Source: UBA11579 sp039714215
GTDB taxonomy: Bacteria > Chloroflexota > Anaerolineae > Anaerolineales > UBA11579
NCBI GenBank assembly: GCA_039714215.1
Contig: JBDLJU010000075.1
Location: 1-12,740 of the forward strand
Direction: 5' to 3'
Length of the DNA stretch: 12,740 nt
The notes beneath the pieces are model-generated. The model made no database searches. It worked only from the letters and a program-made list of their open reading frames with translations, and had not been told where the DNA came from. A program made the translations under genes and the position numbers. How positions within the stretch are numbered: position 1 is the stretch's first letter; the number at the start of each line of letters is the position of its first letter. Shown piece after piece: positions 1-6,579 of the stretch.

Positions 1-582
1 CCGCCGCATCCATCTGAAATCCATGACGAGGGTCAGATAGAAACCGTGGAAGCTGAACCAGAAGCAATTACTGAAGTTGAGATCCAGGCTCCCCCGGTGA
101 TAGAGGAAGTTGAAGCGGAACCGGCTGCGGAAATCATCGAGACTGAAATTGAAACCCCAGCTGAGGAAGTTTTACCAACAGTAACAGTGGTTGAGCAAGA
201 ACCCGTTGAGCAGCGGGTTGAAACCGGGGTTGAGCTTGAAAGCATCACGGAAGTGCCTGAAGAGAGCAAAGAAGTTGAAGACTTACCTACGGGAGATACC
301 GCTGAACTGATCCTGCCACCCCAGGAACCGGAAACCGTTTGGGCTGTTGAGCAGGAAGAGGATGTGGTTGAGAAACCTGTAGTTGAAATAACTGAAGCGC
401 TGGCTGAAAGCATTGAGCTTGAAGAAACCGTGGTGGAAGAACCTGTTCTTGAAGAACCAGTGTTGGCCGAGGTTGAATTTTCCCCACAAAAAGGTAAAAA
501 GGCAATCGCCAATTTGATCAGGGCGGGGATCATCGATACAATCAACCCGGAAAACATCAGACCAGTTGAACCGAACGCATAA
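1..582 (+). CDS. Acidic Glu/Val/Pro-rich protein, C-terminal part (5' end outside window)
   Basis: The reading frame is open from base 1, so the start lies outside the window; a GTG at 46 is the first possible start inside it but has no good ribosome site. The visible ~193 residues are dominated by Glu, Val, Pro, Ile and Thr in loosely repeating units such as EEPVLEEPVL, with almost no Lys or Arg until the end. The last ~35 residues change character: a short basic, helix-like tail (KGKKAIANLIRAGIID) ends in NPENIRPVEPNA. This looks like a long disordered acidic linker ending in a short conserved peptide. I do not recognise the family and assign no function. The next gene starts 38 bp downstream on the same strand, so co-transcription with cysH is possible. 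The coding call rests on the uninterrupted frame and consistent acidic bias. Confidence 0.75.
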   Translation, partial: PPHPSEIHDEGQIETVEAEPEAITEVEIQAPPVIEEVEAEPAAEIIETEIETPAEEVLPTVTVVEQEPVEQRVETGVELESITEVPEESKEVEDLPTGDTAELILPPQEPETVWAVEQEEDVVEKPVVEITEALAESIELEETVVEEPVLEEPVLAEVEFSPQKGKKAIANLIRAGIIDTINPENIRPVEPNA

Positions 583-620
583 GAGAAATTAACAATTGCT
601 AAAGAAGTACTGAAACAATC

Positions 621-1301
621 ATGTTAGAGAACCTGAAGATAATCAATGCAGAAATGGAAACCGCCTCCCCGGAAGAAATTCTCACCTGGGCGGAGGAAAC
701 ATTCGGGGACCAGTTGGTGGTTTCCTCTTCTTTCCAGACACAAAGTGTGCCGCTGCTGCACAAAATCTCCTTGGCAGCGCCAAAACTTCCGGTGCTATTT
801 GTCGATACCGGTTTCCATTTTCCGGAGACACTGAAATTTCGAGATCAACTGGTTGACCTGTTCAATTTGAATTTGGTAGTGGTGCAGCCTGTGATCGTTG
901 GGAAGGCGTTTGAGCAGAAATTTGGCCCGTTGTACGAACATAACCCGGATGTATGCTGCTTCCACAACAAGATTATTCCCTTAGAGCTAACCCTCAAAAA
1001 ATTTGACGCCTGGGTGACTGGAATCAGGCGGGACCAAACCGCAGCGCGAGGAAATGTTCCTGTAGTGGGCAGACACCCTGGCCTGGAGATGATTAAAATC
1101 ATGCCAATGGCGAGATGGTCTTCAGCCGAGATAGATTGCTATATTGATGATCATGCCCTGCCGCGCCACCCCTTATGGGAGCGAGGTTTCCGTAGTGTTG
1201 GCTGCCAGCCGTGCACCGTCGCTGTAGAGCCCAATCAGTTTGACCGTGACGGTCGTTGGCCGCAGCGGGGCAAGCAAGAATGTGGAGTTCATTCGGTATA
1301 G
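621..1301 (+). CDS. cysH: Assimilatory adenylyl-sulfate (APS) reductase, [4Fe-4S] CysH type
   Basis: This 226-residue cytoplasmic enzyme of the PAPS/APS reductase family would reduce activated sulfate to sulfite for cysteine synthesis, using thioredoxin or a similar donor. Seen in the sequence: the PP-loop-like nucleotide region SSSFQTQS (35-42), the VDTGFHFPET block (61-70), the GIRRDQTAARG block (134-144), and the C-terminal KQECGVH motif with catalytic Cys221. Two cysteine pairs, Cys112-Cys113 and Cys195-x-x-Cys198, match the four [4Fe-4S] ligands that mark APS-using enzymes; PAPS-specific E. coli-type CysH lacks them. APS is therefore the likely substrate. Length is normal for bacterial members (~230-240). 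The start at 621 has only a weak AAGAAG 13 bases upstream. A hairpin terminator follows at 1326. No ATP sulfurylase or sulfite reductase gene is visible nearby. Confidence 0.93.
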   Translation: MLENLKIINAEMETASPEEILTWAEETFGDQLVVSSSFQTQSVPLLHKISLAAPKLPVLFVDTGFHFPETLKFRDQLVDLFNLNLVVVQPVIVGKAFEQKFGPLYEHNPDVCCFHNKIIPLELTLKKFDAWVTGIRRDQTAARGNVPVVGRHPGLEMIKIMPMARWSSAEIDCYIDDHALPRHPLWERGFRSVGCQPCTVAVEPNQFDRDGRWPQRGKQECGVHSV

Positions 1302-1325
1302 TTCCAGGTGAATCAGCTTGATCCT

Positions 1326-1356
1326 TCACTCCCTCTTCAGGGAGTGATTTGATTTT
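1326..1356 (+). terminator. Intrinsic terminator after cysH
   Basis: A perfect 9-bp stem, TCACTCCCT pairing with AGGGAGTGA (1326-1334 with 1339-1347), closes a CTTC tetraloop and is followed by the T-rich run TTTGATTTT. It lies 24 bp after the cysH stop codon and has the form of a Rho-independent terminator. Confidence 0.8.
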
Positions 1357-1378
1357 AACCAAGATTGACCGGTTAAAA
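1353..1378. repeat. Inverted repeat TTTTAACC / GGTTAAAA
   Basis: Two perfect 8-base arms at 1353-1360 and 1371-1378 are separated by 10 bases. The left arm shares the T-run of the cysH terminator. It could be a second weak hairpin or a dimer-type operator for the downstream VOC gene. No function can be assigned from sequence alone. Confidence 0.35.
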
Positions 1379-1438
1379 ACGGATAGGGGGGATTAATGGT
1401 TTCATAAAATTGCAGGATGCTGCCTCAAACTTGACAAA

Positions 1439-1469
1439 TTGATCAGATTATTGGGCATCTTTGTATAAA
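1439..1469 (+). promoter_or_regulatory. Possible promoter for the VOC gene
   Basis: A TATAAA box at 1464-1469 lies about 46 bases before the ATG of the VOC gene. The best-placed -35-like hexamer is TTGATC at 1439-1444 (19-base spacer). A perfect TTGACA at 1431-1436 is 27 bases from the box, too far for a standard sigma-70 promoter. The preceding cysH terminator implies that a promoter should exist here, but the exact elements are uncertain. Confidence 0.35.
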
Positions 1470-1503
1470 AGATTTACAATGAGTTTGATTGACCTATTCT
1501 TTC

Positions 1504-1510
1504 AAGGAGA
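1504..1510 (+). promoter_or_regulatory. Ribosome binding site fixing the VOC start at 1516
   Basis: AAGGAGA sits 5 bases before ATG 1516. The frame is open further upstream to a TTG at 1489, but that codon has no ribosome site and would place this Shine-Dalgarno inside the gene. The ATG is therefore preferred. Confidence 0.8.
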
Positions 1511-1515
1511 AATTG

Positions 1516-1947
1516 ATGGAACCTCGCATCAGTATCATCACGCTTGGAGTTGCTGACCTGGAGCGCTCTTTCCAGTTTTATCATGATGGGCTGGGTTTCC
1601 CCACTACCAAGACCCCCGAAGATGGGATTATCTTCTTCCAGACCGGGGGCACCTGCCTTGCGCTTTACCCCGCTGATAAGCTGGCGGAGGATGTGGGTCC
1701 AGACATTCCTGCCGCTGATATCCGCCTGCCGAGCATCACCCTGGCGCATAACACCCGCGAAAAAGACCAGGTAAACCAGATCCTCCTGCTTGCCGAACAG
1801 GCTGGCGGAAAAATCGAGAAGCCCGCCGCTGATACTTTTTGGGGTGGGTACGGTGGTTATTTCTCAGACCCGGATGGTTACTTGTGGGAGGTGGCTTTCG
1901 CGGATTTCTGGAAGTTCAACGCTGACGGTAGTTTGGTGATCGAGTAG
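1516..1947 (+). CDS. VOC superfamily (glyoxalase/bleomycin-resistance fold) protein
   Basis: This 143-residue protein has the pattern of a vicinal-oxygen-chelate protein. An N-terminal module reads ITLGVADLERSFQFYHDGLGF (8-28), followed by the FFQTGGTCLALYP strands (40-52). A second module ends in the signature GYFSDPDGYLWEVA (114-127), whose Glu125 is in the usual metal-ligand position. Two such beta-alpha-beta-beta-beta modules make one VOC domain, so the protein is a complete single-domain member of normal length. VOC proteins include lyases, dioxygenases and antibiotic-binding proteins, and the substrate cannot be read from the sequence. The start is fixed by an AAGGAGA site. It stands alone on the + strand after the cysH terminator and ends 3 bp from the stop codon of the convergent gene, with no terminator between them. 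Confidence 0.9.
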   Translation: MEPRISIITLGVADLERSFQFYHDGLGFPTTKTPEDGIIFFQTGGTCLALYPADKLAEDVGPDIPAADIRLPSITLAHNTREKDQVNQILLLAEQAGGKIEKPAADTFWGGYGGYFSDPDGYLWEVAFADFWKFNADGSLVIE

Positions 1948-1950
1948 CAA

Positions 1951-2397
1951 TTAATCTGGAATAATTCGGACAATAGCCAGGTTTTTTGCATAAATTTCCA
2001 ATTCCTCGCGGCTGGGACGTGGGCCAAGTCCATCAAGGCGCATGATCAACCCAATCATTCGAGGGTGCTGCTTCAGGCGGTACTCGATGAAATCGACGAT
2101 CTCACTAAGCTCAGAAATCACCTCAGCCCGGCCGGTATAGCGCTCGTTTTTCACCCGGAACTGCACCCGCGGTTCAGCAATCAGGTTGCGTACCCAATCG
2201 GATTTGAGACCCAAAGCAGCGCCGATGTAGTAATCCCCATTAATCATCTCATACTGCAGCGGGGTGACGCGGGCCAGCCCGGATTTTCGTCCGGTGGTGG
2301 TCAGGAGCAAGACTACCCGCCCGATCAGCGGTCCCAGCCCGAGGCGGTAGGCGGTCATCGGGCCAATCTTTGAATGTTTGTAAAATGCGCGTTTCAT
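1951..2397 (-). CDS. Nitroreductase/F420H2-dependent quinone reductase-like protein (DUF385/Ddn family)
   Basis: The 148-residue product resembles the deazaflavin (F420)-dependent nitroreductase family typified by mycobacterial Ddn. Features seen: the LLTTTGRKSGLARVTPL segment (31-47), a basic and glycine-rich stretch that in the family contacts the cofactor phosphates; the GDYYIGAALG strand (54-63); and the W68-V-R-N-L-x-A-x-P motif with V-R-N-E-R-Y following. These small split-barrel proteins usually act as one-domain flavoenzymes reducing quinones, nitro compounds or other acceptors. Whether this host makes F420 is not shown in the window, so F420 use is inferred from family only. AAGGAAG lies 5 bases before the ATG (complement of 2403-2409). 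Divergent from the 2496 gene, with a 98-bp shared upstream region. Confidence 0.87.
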   Translation of the reverse strand: MKRAFYKHSKIGPMTAYRLGLGPLIGRVVLLLTTTGRKSGLARVTPLQYEMINGDYYIGAALGLKSDWVRNLIAEPRVQFRVKNERYTGRAEVISELSEIVDFIEYRLKQHPRMIGLIMRLDGLGPRPSREELEIYAKNLAIVRIIPD

Positions 2398-2431
2398 GAA
2401 ATCTTCCTTGCATAGTTTACGGTAACTTCAG

Positions 2432-2459
2432 TTTACAGCATTTTCCAAAAAATTAATGT
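2432..2459 (+). promoter_or_regulatory. Possible promoter for the gene at 2496
   Basis: TTTACA at 2432-2437 and TAATGT at 2454-2459 are 16 bases apart, about 36 bases before the start codon. The -35 match is good but the -10 is only 3 of 6, so this is tentative. The same 98-bp interval must also hold the promoter of the divergent gene on the minus strand, for which I see no convincing pair. Confidence 0.3.
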
Positions 2460-2495
2460 ACACTGAAAGAAATCTAAATTTTTGAGGAGAAGCAG

Positions 2496-2978
2496 ATGCG
2501 TGATTGGAACCGCACTTCTGAGGAAATTTCGCTATCCGACTTGCCGGCGGATTGCCAGGCAGTAATCGAGAAACATACCGAAGCCTACAATCTTGGAGAT
2601 ATCCTCGATCAGCCGGTGATGGTGATAAAAATTATTTCAAACAAGCTAAAGAAAGGCCTGTTTTCGGGTAAACCAAAATTGGTGGAGAGCTACGCAGCGC
2701 TGACCCCGGGGTGGCTGGTCTGGACCGTGAGCACGGATGGCGATCCCCCAACAGCACTTTCTGCCCAGCTAACAGAGATTGTAGTTGAGGATTATCTTGA
2801 GAGCTCGTTCTATGCTTTGGTGCAGGATAACGGGTTCTCGATCACGGGAATATTAACGGGGCTGGTTGGCACGGATGGACAGCAGCAGTCGTCAATGTTT
2901 ATTGGGCTGGGGGATGATCCAGATGGGGATAAATTCAAGGCCGCATTTATTGAGGCGATTCAGAATTCCAGGCGGTAA
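2496..2978 (+). CDS. Hypothetical protein, 160 residues, possibly PH-like fold
   Basis: I do not recognise this family. The start is well supported by GAGGAGA (2484-2490), 5 bases before the ATG. There is no signal peptide or membrane segment. After a polar N-terminus and helix (13-34), the chain looks mainly beta: VMVIKIISNK (41-50), YAALTPGWLVWTV (66-78), a segment around TEIVVEDY (93-100), FYALVQDNGFSITGI (105-119), and MFIGLG (134-139). It ends in an amphipathic helix DKFKAAFIEAIQNS (145-158). Several strands capped by one C-terminal helix resemble bacterial pleckstrin-homology-like domains; this is a visual inference only. It is divergent from the F420-type gene and ends 14 bp from the convergent sulfotransferase, so it is probably transcribed alone. 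Confidence 0.8.
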   Translation: MRDWNRTSEEISLSDLPADCQAVIEKHTEAYNLGDILDQPVMVIKIISNKLKKGLFSGKPKLVESYAALTPGWLVWTVSTDGDPPTALSAQLTEIVVEDYLESSFYALVQDNGFSITGILTGLVGTDGQQQSSMFIGLGDDPDGDKFKAAFIEAIQNSRR

Positions 2979-2992
2979 TCGAAAATTTTTAC

Positions 2993-3946
2993 TTACTTGA
3001 CCAGTAAGCGCTTTATGTACTGTCGCGGATTGGTGATCAGCCGCTTAAATCGCAGCCACCAGATTGCTGAGGAGACAACAAGCTCTCCGTCCGCCGCTCG
3101 CAGTAATTTAATGTGGCGGTTGGCAATCAGGTTGGCGGAATCGTCTGGATCCGCGATCCAGGGGTTTTCCGTCAGATACTGCTGGTACCAAGTCTCGCTG
3201 AGTTCATCCGCTTGCTTCTCAGATCTCGGGGTTGGGATCCGTTTTGGTTCACGGCCTAAAAATTTGGTCACGCCTTTTACCTGGGCTTCATATTGAGTCT
3301 CAAAATCCTCGTACCAGACCATTTTGGGATTTAGATCGCCCTGGTTGAAGAAAGATTCCCATAACATCTCCTGGGCAATGAAGAGATCGAGATAATAGGT
3401 GATCATCTTTGAACTGTAGCGCAGCCTGCCGGAGGGAGGGGTAGTTCCTTTTTGACGGGTCGGCGATACAAAGGCGCTTCTCTGTTTGGCCTTGACCATC
3501 GAGATCGCCTGGCGAATCTTATTTCTGCGGCGGATGAAGACATAGTTTAAATCAGGAAAGAAAAGGGCCACCTTCTCGTGGGGTGAAAGGGTTTCTCCAA
3601 AAGAAATTGATTGGTGGTCACATTGAGACAGGTAGTATTGGAATTGCTCCCAAAAAATCTTTAAGCCAAAAATACCGCTCTTCTCCGTGGTTTGGGCGGT
3701 AATCATTTGGCGGGTGTATCGAGTAAAATCAGACTCATCATATCCCCAGCCGAAGTCCTGGTTGGCGTACTTGTGATACCCTTCTGCGGCGTGCCCGCAT
3801 TTTGATTTCCTGAGGGCAAATCGGAGCAGATTTGACCCCGTGCGCGGCGTCCCGCACAACCAGTAGGCCAGCTTGGGTACTGGCAGCGGACCGCTGGCCC
3901 TCTCAATTTTCGCTCGGACTGACGATACGATTTCTGGTCGAATCAT
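2993..3946 (-). CDS. Stf0-type (PAPS-dependent) sulfotransferase
   Basis: The 317-residue protein matches the Stf0 sulfotransferase family, whose founding member sulfates trehalose in mycobacteria; the acceptor here is unknown. The PAPS 5'-phosphosulfate loop is CGTPRTGSN (31-39), followed by HAAEGYHKY, whose Glu55 corresponds to the catalytic Glu of Stf0. The block GIFGLKIFWEQF (91-102) and the 3'-phosphate block FIRRRNKIRQAISMVKAKQ (137-155, with Ser149) are both present. A helical region around YYLDLFIAQEMLWESFF (184-200) leads to VWYEDFE (210-216), as in the family. No signal peptide is seen, consistent with a cytoplasmic enzyme. AGGAGA (complement of 3953-3958) is 6 bases before the ATG. 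It would consume PAPS, while the CysH in this window appears to use APS. It is divergent from the lipoprotein pair. Confidence 0.9.
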   Translation of the reverse strand: MIRPEIVSSVRAKIERASGPLPVPKLAYWLCGTPRTGSNLLRFALRKSKCGHAAEGYHKYANQDFGWGYDESDFTRYTRQMITAQTTEKSGIFGLKIFWEQFQYYLSQCDHQSISFGETLSPHEKVALFFPDLNYVFIRRRNKIRQAISMVKAKQRSAFVSPTRQKGTTPPSGRLRYSSKMITYYLDLFIAQEMLWESFFNQGDLNPKMVWYEDFETQYEAQVKGVTKFLGREPKRIPTPRSEKQADELSETWYQQYLTENPWIADPDDSANLIANRHIKLLRAADGELVVSSAIWWLRFKRLITNPRQYIKRLLVK

Positions 3947-3979
3947 TCAACTTCTCCTGATCTGCATAAGTCTCCCTGA

Positions 3980-3985
3980 ATTATA
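3980..3985 (-). promoter_or_regulatory. Possible -10 box for the sulfotransferase gene
   Basis: The minus strand reads a perfect TATAAT at 3985-3980, 33 bases before the ATG. No good -35 hexamer is seen at 16-18 bases, so the call rests on the -10 and its position only. Confidence 0.35.
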
Positions 3986-4008
3986 ACGTACTATGATTGT
4001 CTGCTGCC

Positions 4009-4038
4009 TTTACACCAGTGGTTTAAAAAGTGTAAGAT
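4009..4038 (+). promoter_or_regulatory. Probable promoter for the lipoprotein pair
   Basis: TTTACA at 4009-4014 and TAAGAT at 4033-4038 are 18 bases apart. The -10 is immediately preceded by TG. The predicted transcript would start around 4045, giving a short leader with AAGGGAG (4061-4067) 7 bases before ATG 4075. Confidence 0.45.
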
Positions 4039-4074
4039 AAAAGCAGGGTAACTAGGTTTTAAGGGAGAATCTGG

Positions 4075-5241
4075 ATGAAGAAATGCTGCCTTGGATTCAC
4101 ACTCCTGTTCGTGCTGGGGTTTGTGCAGGCTGCCTGCAATTTGCCAACGCTTGTAGAGCAGCACCCGACCACGCCTCAACCGCCGGGCCCTACAAGTGAG
4201 CCTTTACCCACTTCTACTACCGCACCGGAGATCACTCCCCTGCCAACAGAGAAGGTAACCGCAACCCCGCTGGCAGTTACCTGGAACAAGATTGGTATGC
4301 CCCCTGGGGCACAGAAAACCTACGGCATCCTGGTGCACCCCGAGGATGAAAATTTGTGGCTGGTGCTTGGCTACCCAAACAGTGATTACTCGGTGTGTGC
4401 AATTTACCGCACAACAAATGCAGGTCAGAGCTGGGAAACGGTGCTCACCGGCGGGCAGGTGCGGGGTATCGCTCTGGACCCAGAAAACTCAAACACGCTT
4501 TACTCGACGAATGAAGGCAAGCTGATCAGGTCTGACGACCGCGGCCAGACGTGGAGCACTGTCAACGATTTTGGCGATATGATTGAATCTTTTCATCTCA
4601 GCCCGATTGACGGGGCGATCTTTGTGCTGCCGCGCTGGTACTCCAGCTCGGATCCCGGGGTTTACCGCTCGATGGATGGCGGACAGCACTGGGAGCGCTT
4701 TTCGTTCGGTGGCACCCTGCCTAATTTCATCCCCTGGGATATTGAGGAAGACCCCAACAATGGTTTGCTGTATGTCGTGATTGAAATTGGCGATCACCCC
4801 CAGCCTTATGACCCGCCTTTCTACCGCTCCCGTGATCGGGGTGAGAGCTGGGAAGATGTTGGAGCTGATCTCCCCTGGCATGGGATCAGCATCCAGGTTG
4901 ACCCGCGAACATCAGATGTGTATTTCCTGTCGGAAGGTTCAGGCCTTTATAAGTCGATAGATCAGGGGAGTCACTGGGCACGGATTGACTCGGGGACCAG
5001 ATTCACCTGCAAATTATTCCTTGACCCTGCCAATCCGCCGCGTTTGTTCGGGGGCGACTATTTTTATGAACCTCGCTTCGATGGGGGTGTATATTATTCA
5101 GATGATGGCGGGGAGAGTTTCGTGTTCCTTGGGTTGGAGGGGCAGACAACTTGCGAACTCACCCTGAATTCCAGCAGTACCATGCTGTATGTGGTTTCAT
5201 TTCAGCAAGGGATCTACACTGCGGTGATCCCTGCCCCGTGA
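4075..5241 (+). CDS. Lipoprotein with Asp-box (BNR-type) beta-propeller, copy 1
   Basis: The 388-residue product has a lipoprotein-like signal: MKKCC, a hydrophobic core, then FVQAAC with the predicted lipidated Cys21, so it is probably anchored on the outer face of the cytoplasmic membrane. A Pro/Thr/Ser-rich linker (~28-68) follows. The rest is a repeat domain with six Asp-box motifs of the S/T-x-D/N-x-G-x-x-W/F type: TTNAGQSW (113-120), SDDRGQTW (153-160), SMDGGQHW (199-206), SRDRGESW (252-259), SIDQGSHW (294-301) and SDDGGESF (342-349). Such repeats build sialidase-like or Vps10/YCF48-like beta-propellers. No enzyme active site is evident, so binding or structural work is more likely than sialidase activity. 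The neighbouring gene is a clear paralogue; their gap is 58 bp, suggesting one transcript. Confidence 0.9.
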   Translation: MKKCCLGFTLLFVLGFVQAACNLPTLVEQHPTTPQPPGPTSEPLPTSTTAPEITPLPTEKVTATPLAVTWNKIGMPPGAQKTYGILVHPEDENLWLVLGYPNSDYSVCAIYRTTNAGQSWETVLTGGQVRGIALDPENSNTLYSTNEGKLIRSDDRGQTWSTVNDFGDMIESFHLSPIDGAIFVLPRWYSSSDPGVYRSMDGGQHWERFSFGGTLPNFIPWDIEEDPNNGLLYVVIEIGDHPQPYDPPFYRSRDRGESWEDVGADLPWHGISIQVDPRTSDVYFLSEGSGLYKSIDQGSHWARIDSGTRFTCKLFLDPANPPRLFGGDYFYEPRFDGGVYYSDDGGESFVFLGLEGQTTCELTLNSSSTMLYVVSFQQGIYTAVIPAP

Positions 5242-5261
5242 TGATGATCAAGGTTGAAGGT

Positions 5262-5289
5262 ATTTTCCATTTAAATTTCGATGGGAAAT
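5262..5289 (+). other. Hairpin directly upstream of the second lipoprotein's ribosome site
   Basis: ATTTTCCAT (5262-5270) can pair with ATGGGAAAT (5281-5289) as a 9-bp stem with one G-U pair and a 10-base AT-rich loop. The stem ends at the base before the GGAGG ribosome site. There is no T-run after it, so it is not an intrinsic terminator; it could modulate translation or mRNA stability between the two genes. Confidence 0.35.
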
Positions 5290-5294
5290 GGAGG
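5290..5294 (+). promoter_or_regulatory. Ribosome binding site fixing the second lipoprotein start at 5300
   Basis: GGAGG lies 5 bases before ATG 5300. An in-frame ATG at 5288 overlaps this site and would add MEES before the signal peptide, so 5300 is preferred. Confidence 0.8.
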
Positions 5295-5299
5295 AAAGC

Positions 5300-6475
5300 A
5301 TGAGAATCTGTCGTTTCGCAATTGTTAGTGTGCTGGTTGTGCTGCTGTTGGCGGCCTGCAACATGCCTGGAGGAGAGGTATCACCCGACGTTGGCTTGTC
5401 TCCCGATATAGAAACTCCCAAATCAACCACCACCGCCGAGCCAACTGCTACCCTGCGGCCAACGCTCGTCATCAGGCAGACCTCTGATTCAACCGCGACC
5501 CCAATGATGGCGAACTGGAACCATGTTGGCATGCCTGCCGGGGCGGCGAAAGTGTTTTATATGCTGGTGCATCCGGAGGATGACGACCTGTGGTATGTGA
5601 TGGGGCATCAGGGTGATCCTAATCTCAGCACGTCCCTGTTTCTCAGCGAAGATGCCGGGGCAAGTTGGAAAATTGTCTATACCGGGGTAATCATGCGCCC
5701 GCTGGTTATTGACCCGGCGGACGGGAATATCCTTTACTCCGACGATGACGGAAAACTGCTCCGCTCTACTGACCGCGGCCAGACCTGGACAGTGATCCAC
5801 CAATTTTCCGACATGGTCGAATCGATCCATATCAGCACGATTGATGGGGCAATTTATATCGGCCAACGTTGGTACAACAACACCAATCCTGGAATATACC
5901 GCTCCGATGACGGCGGCGAGAATTGGAGCTTTTTCCCGTTTGGCGCAAATACCCAACATTTCATTCCCTGGGATATTGAGGAAGACCCCAACAATGGCAA
6001 CCTGTATGTCGTGATTGAGATTGCTGACCACCCCAAGCCATACGACCCGCCTTTCTACAGATCTACAGATCGTGGAGAAACCTGGGAAGAAGTTGGGGGT
6101 GATCTTACCTGGCATGGGTTTACAATCCAGGTCAACCCTTTGAACTCCCATGTGTACTTCCTCAGCGAGGGTAATGGGTTGTTTAAGTCCACGGATGAAG
6201 GGCTGAGTTGGGCCCGGATAAATAATTCTGTGAACTTCGCGCGCGGGCTGGTCTTGGACCCGAGAAAACCAGCGCGGTTTATCGGTGTGGATCTTTACCA
6301 CCAACCACTGTACGATGGCGGGGTATATTACTCGGAGGATTACGGGAAGAGTTTTCTGTTCCTTGGGTTGGAAGGTCATAACACCACCGGGATAACTTTA
6401 AATTCGAGCAGCACGATGATGTATCTGGTTTCATACGATCAGGGGATTTACACCTCCCCAATCCCAGCGCCCTAG
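5300..6475 (+). CDS. Lipoprotein with Asp-box (BNR-type) beta-propeller, copy 2
   Basis: Starting at 5300, the 391-residue protein opens with MRICRF, a long hydrophobic core and the textbook lipobox LLAAC (lipidated Cys20), followed by a Thr/Pro-rich linker to ~72. The Asp-box series parallels that of copy 1: SEDAGASW (116-123), STDRGQTW (156-163), SDDGGENW (202-209), STDRGETW (255-262), STDEGLSW (297-304) and SEDYGKSF (345-352). Whole blocks are shared with copy 1, for example FIPWDIEEDPNNG, HPxPYDPPFYRS, HVYFLSEG/DVYFLSEG and the ends LNSSSTM and IPAP. The signal peptide and linker differ, so the propeller is the conserved part. The pair looks like a tandem duplication. Function is unknown; surface binding is the plausible role. 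The next gene is 104 bp away and has its own promoter-like sequence. Confidence 0.9.
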   Translation: MRICRFAIVSVLVVLLLAACNMPGGEVSPDVGLSPDIETPKSTTTAEPTATLRPTLVIRQTSDSTATPMMANWNHVGMPAGAAKVFYMLVHPEDDDLWYVMGHQGDPNLSTSLFLSEDAGASWKIVYTGVIMRPLVIDPADGNILYSDDDGKLLRSTDRGQTWTVIHQFSDMVESIHISTIDGAIYIGQRWYNNTNPGIYRSDDGGENWSFFPFGANTQHFIPWDIEEDPNNGNLYVVIEIADHPKPYDPPFYRSTDRGETWEEVGGDLTWHGFTIQVNPLNSHVYFLSEGNGLFKSTDEGLSWARINNSVNFARGLVLDPRKPARFIGVDLYHQPLYDGGVYYSEDYGKSFLFLGLEGHNTTGITLNSSSTMMYLVSYDQGIYTSPIPAP

Positions 6476-6496
6476 CTGGAAGCGGATAAGGAGTAA

Positions 6497-6523
6497 TTGT
6501 AAAAATTACCAATGTGGTAACAT
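6497..6523 (+). promoter_or_regulatory. Possible promoter with overlapping palindrome before the dodecin gene
   Basis: An extended -10, TGGTAACAT (6515-6523), and TTGTAA (6497-6502) form a possible promoter with a short 15-base spacer. The -10 overlaps a perfect inverted repeat TTACCA-ATG-TGGTAA (6506-6520). The overlap would suit an operator blocking the -10, but no regulator is known. Confidence 0.35.
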
Positions 6524-6579
6524 AGAGAGACTTAGTCCGATTTTGGATTGGTTAACTAGGATCAAAAGGAGAAAATCAA

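Noticed and set aside
33..557. 174-residue Ser/Thr-rich open frame on the minus strand
   Set aside because: It is the complement of the Glu-rich coding repeat: GAA/GAG/GTT codons read backwards give Ser/Thr codons and few stops. It has no ribosome site and no family features.
1431..1469. TTGACA plus TATAAA as a strong sigma-70 promoter before the VOC gene
   Set aside because: The two hexamers are 27 bases apart, too far for one promoter. Only a weaker -35 with a 19-base spacer is kept as a possibility.
2979..2992. Shared terminator between the convergent 2496 gene and sulfotransferase gene
   Set aside because: The gap is only 14 bp (AT-rich) and contains no inverted repeat with a T-run.
5489..6379. 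296-residue open frame on the minus strand inside the second lipoprotein gene
   Set aside because: It lies antisense to a clearly coding propeller gene, lacks any domain pattern, and has no ribosome site. It is a product of the codon bias of the + strand gene.
4075..6475. Sialidase (neuraminidase) enzymes, because of the Asp-box repeats
   Set aside because: Asp-boxes occur in many propellers. I do not see the sialidase FRIP motif or the arginine triad, so no enzymatic call is made.
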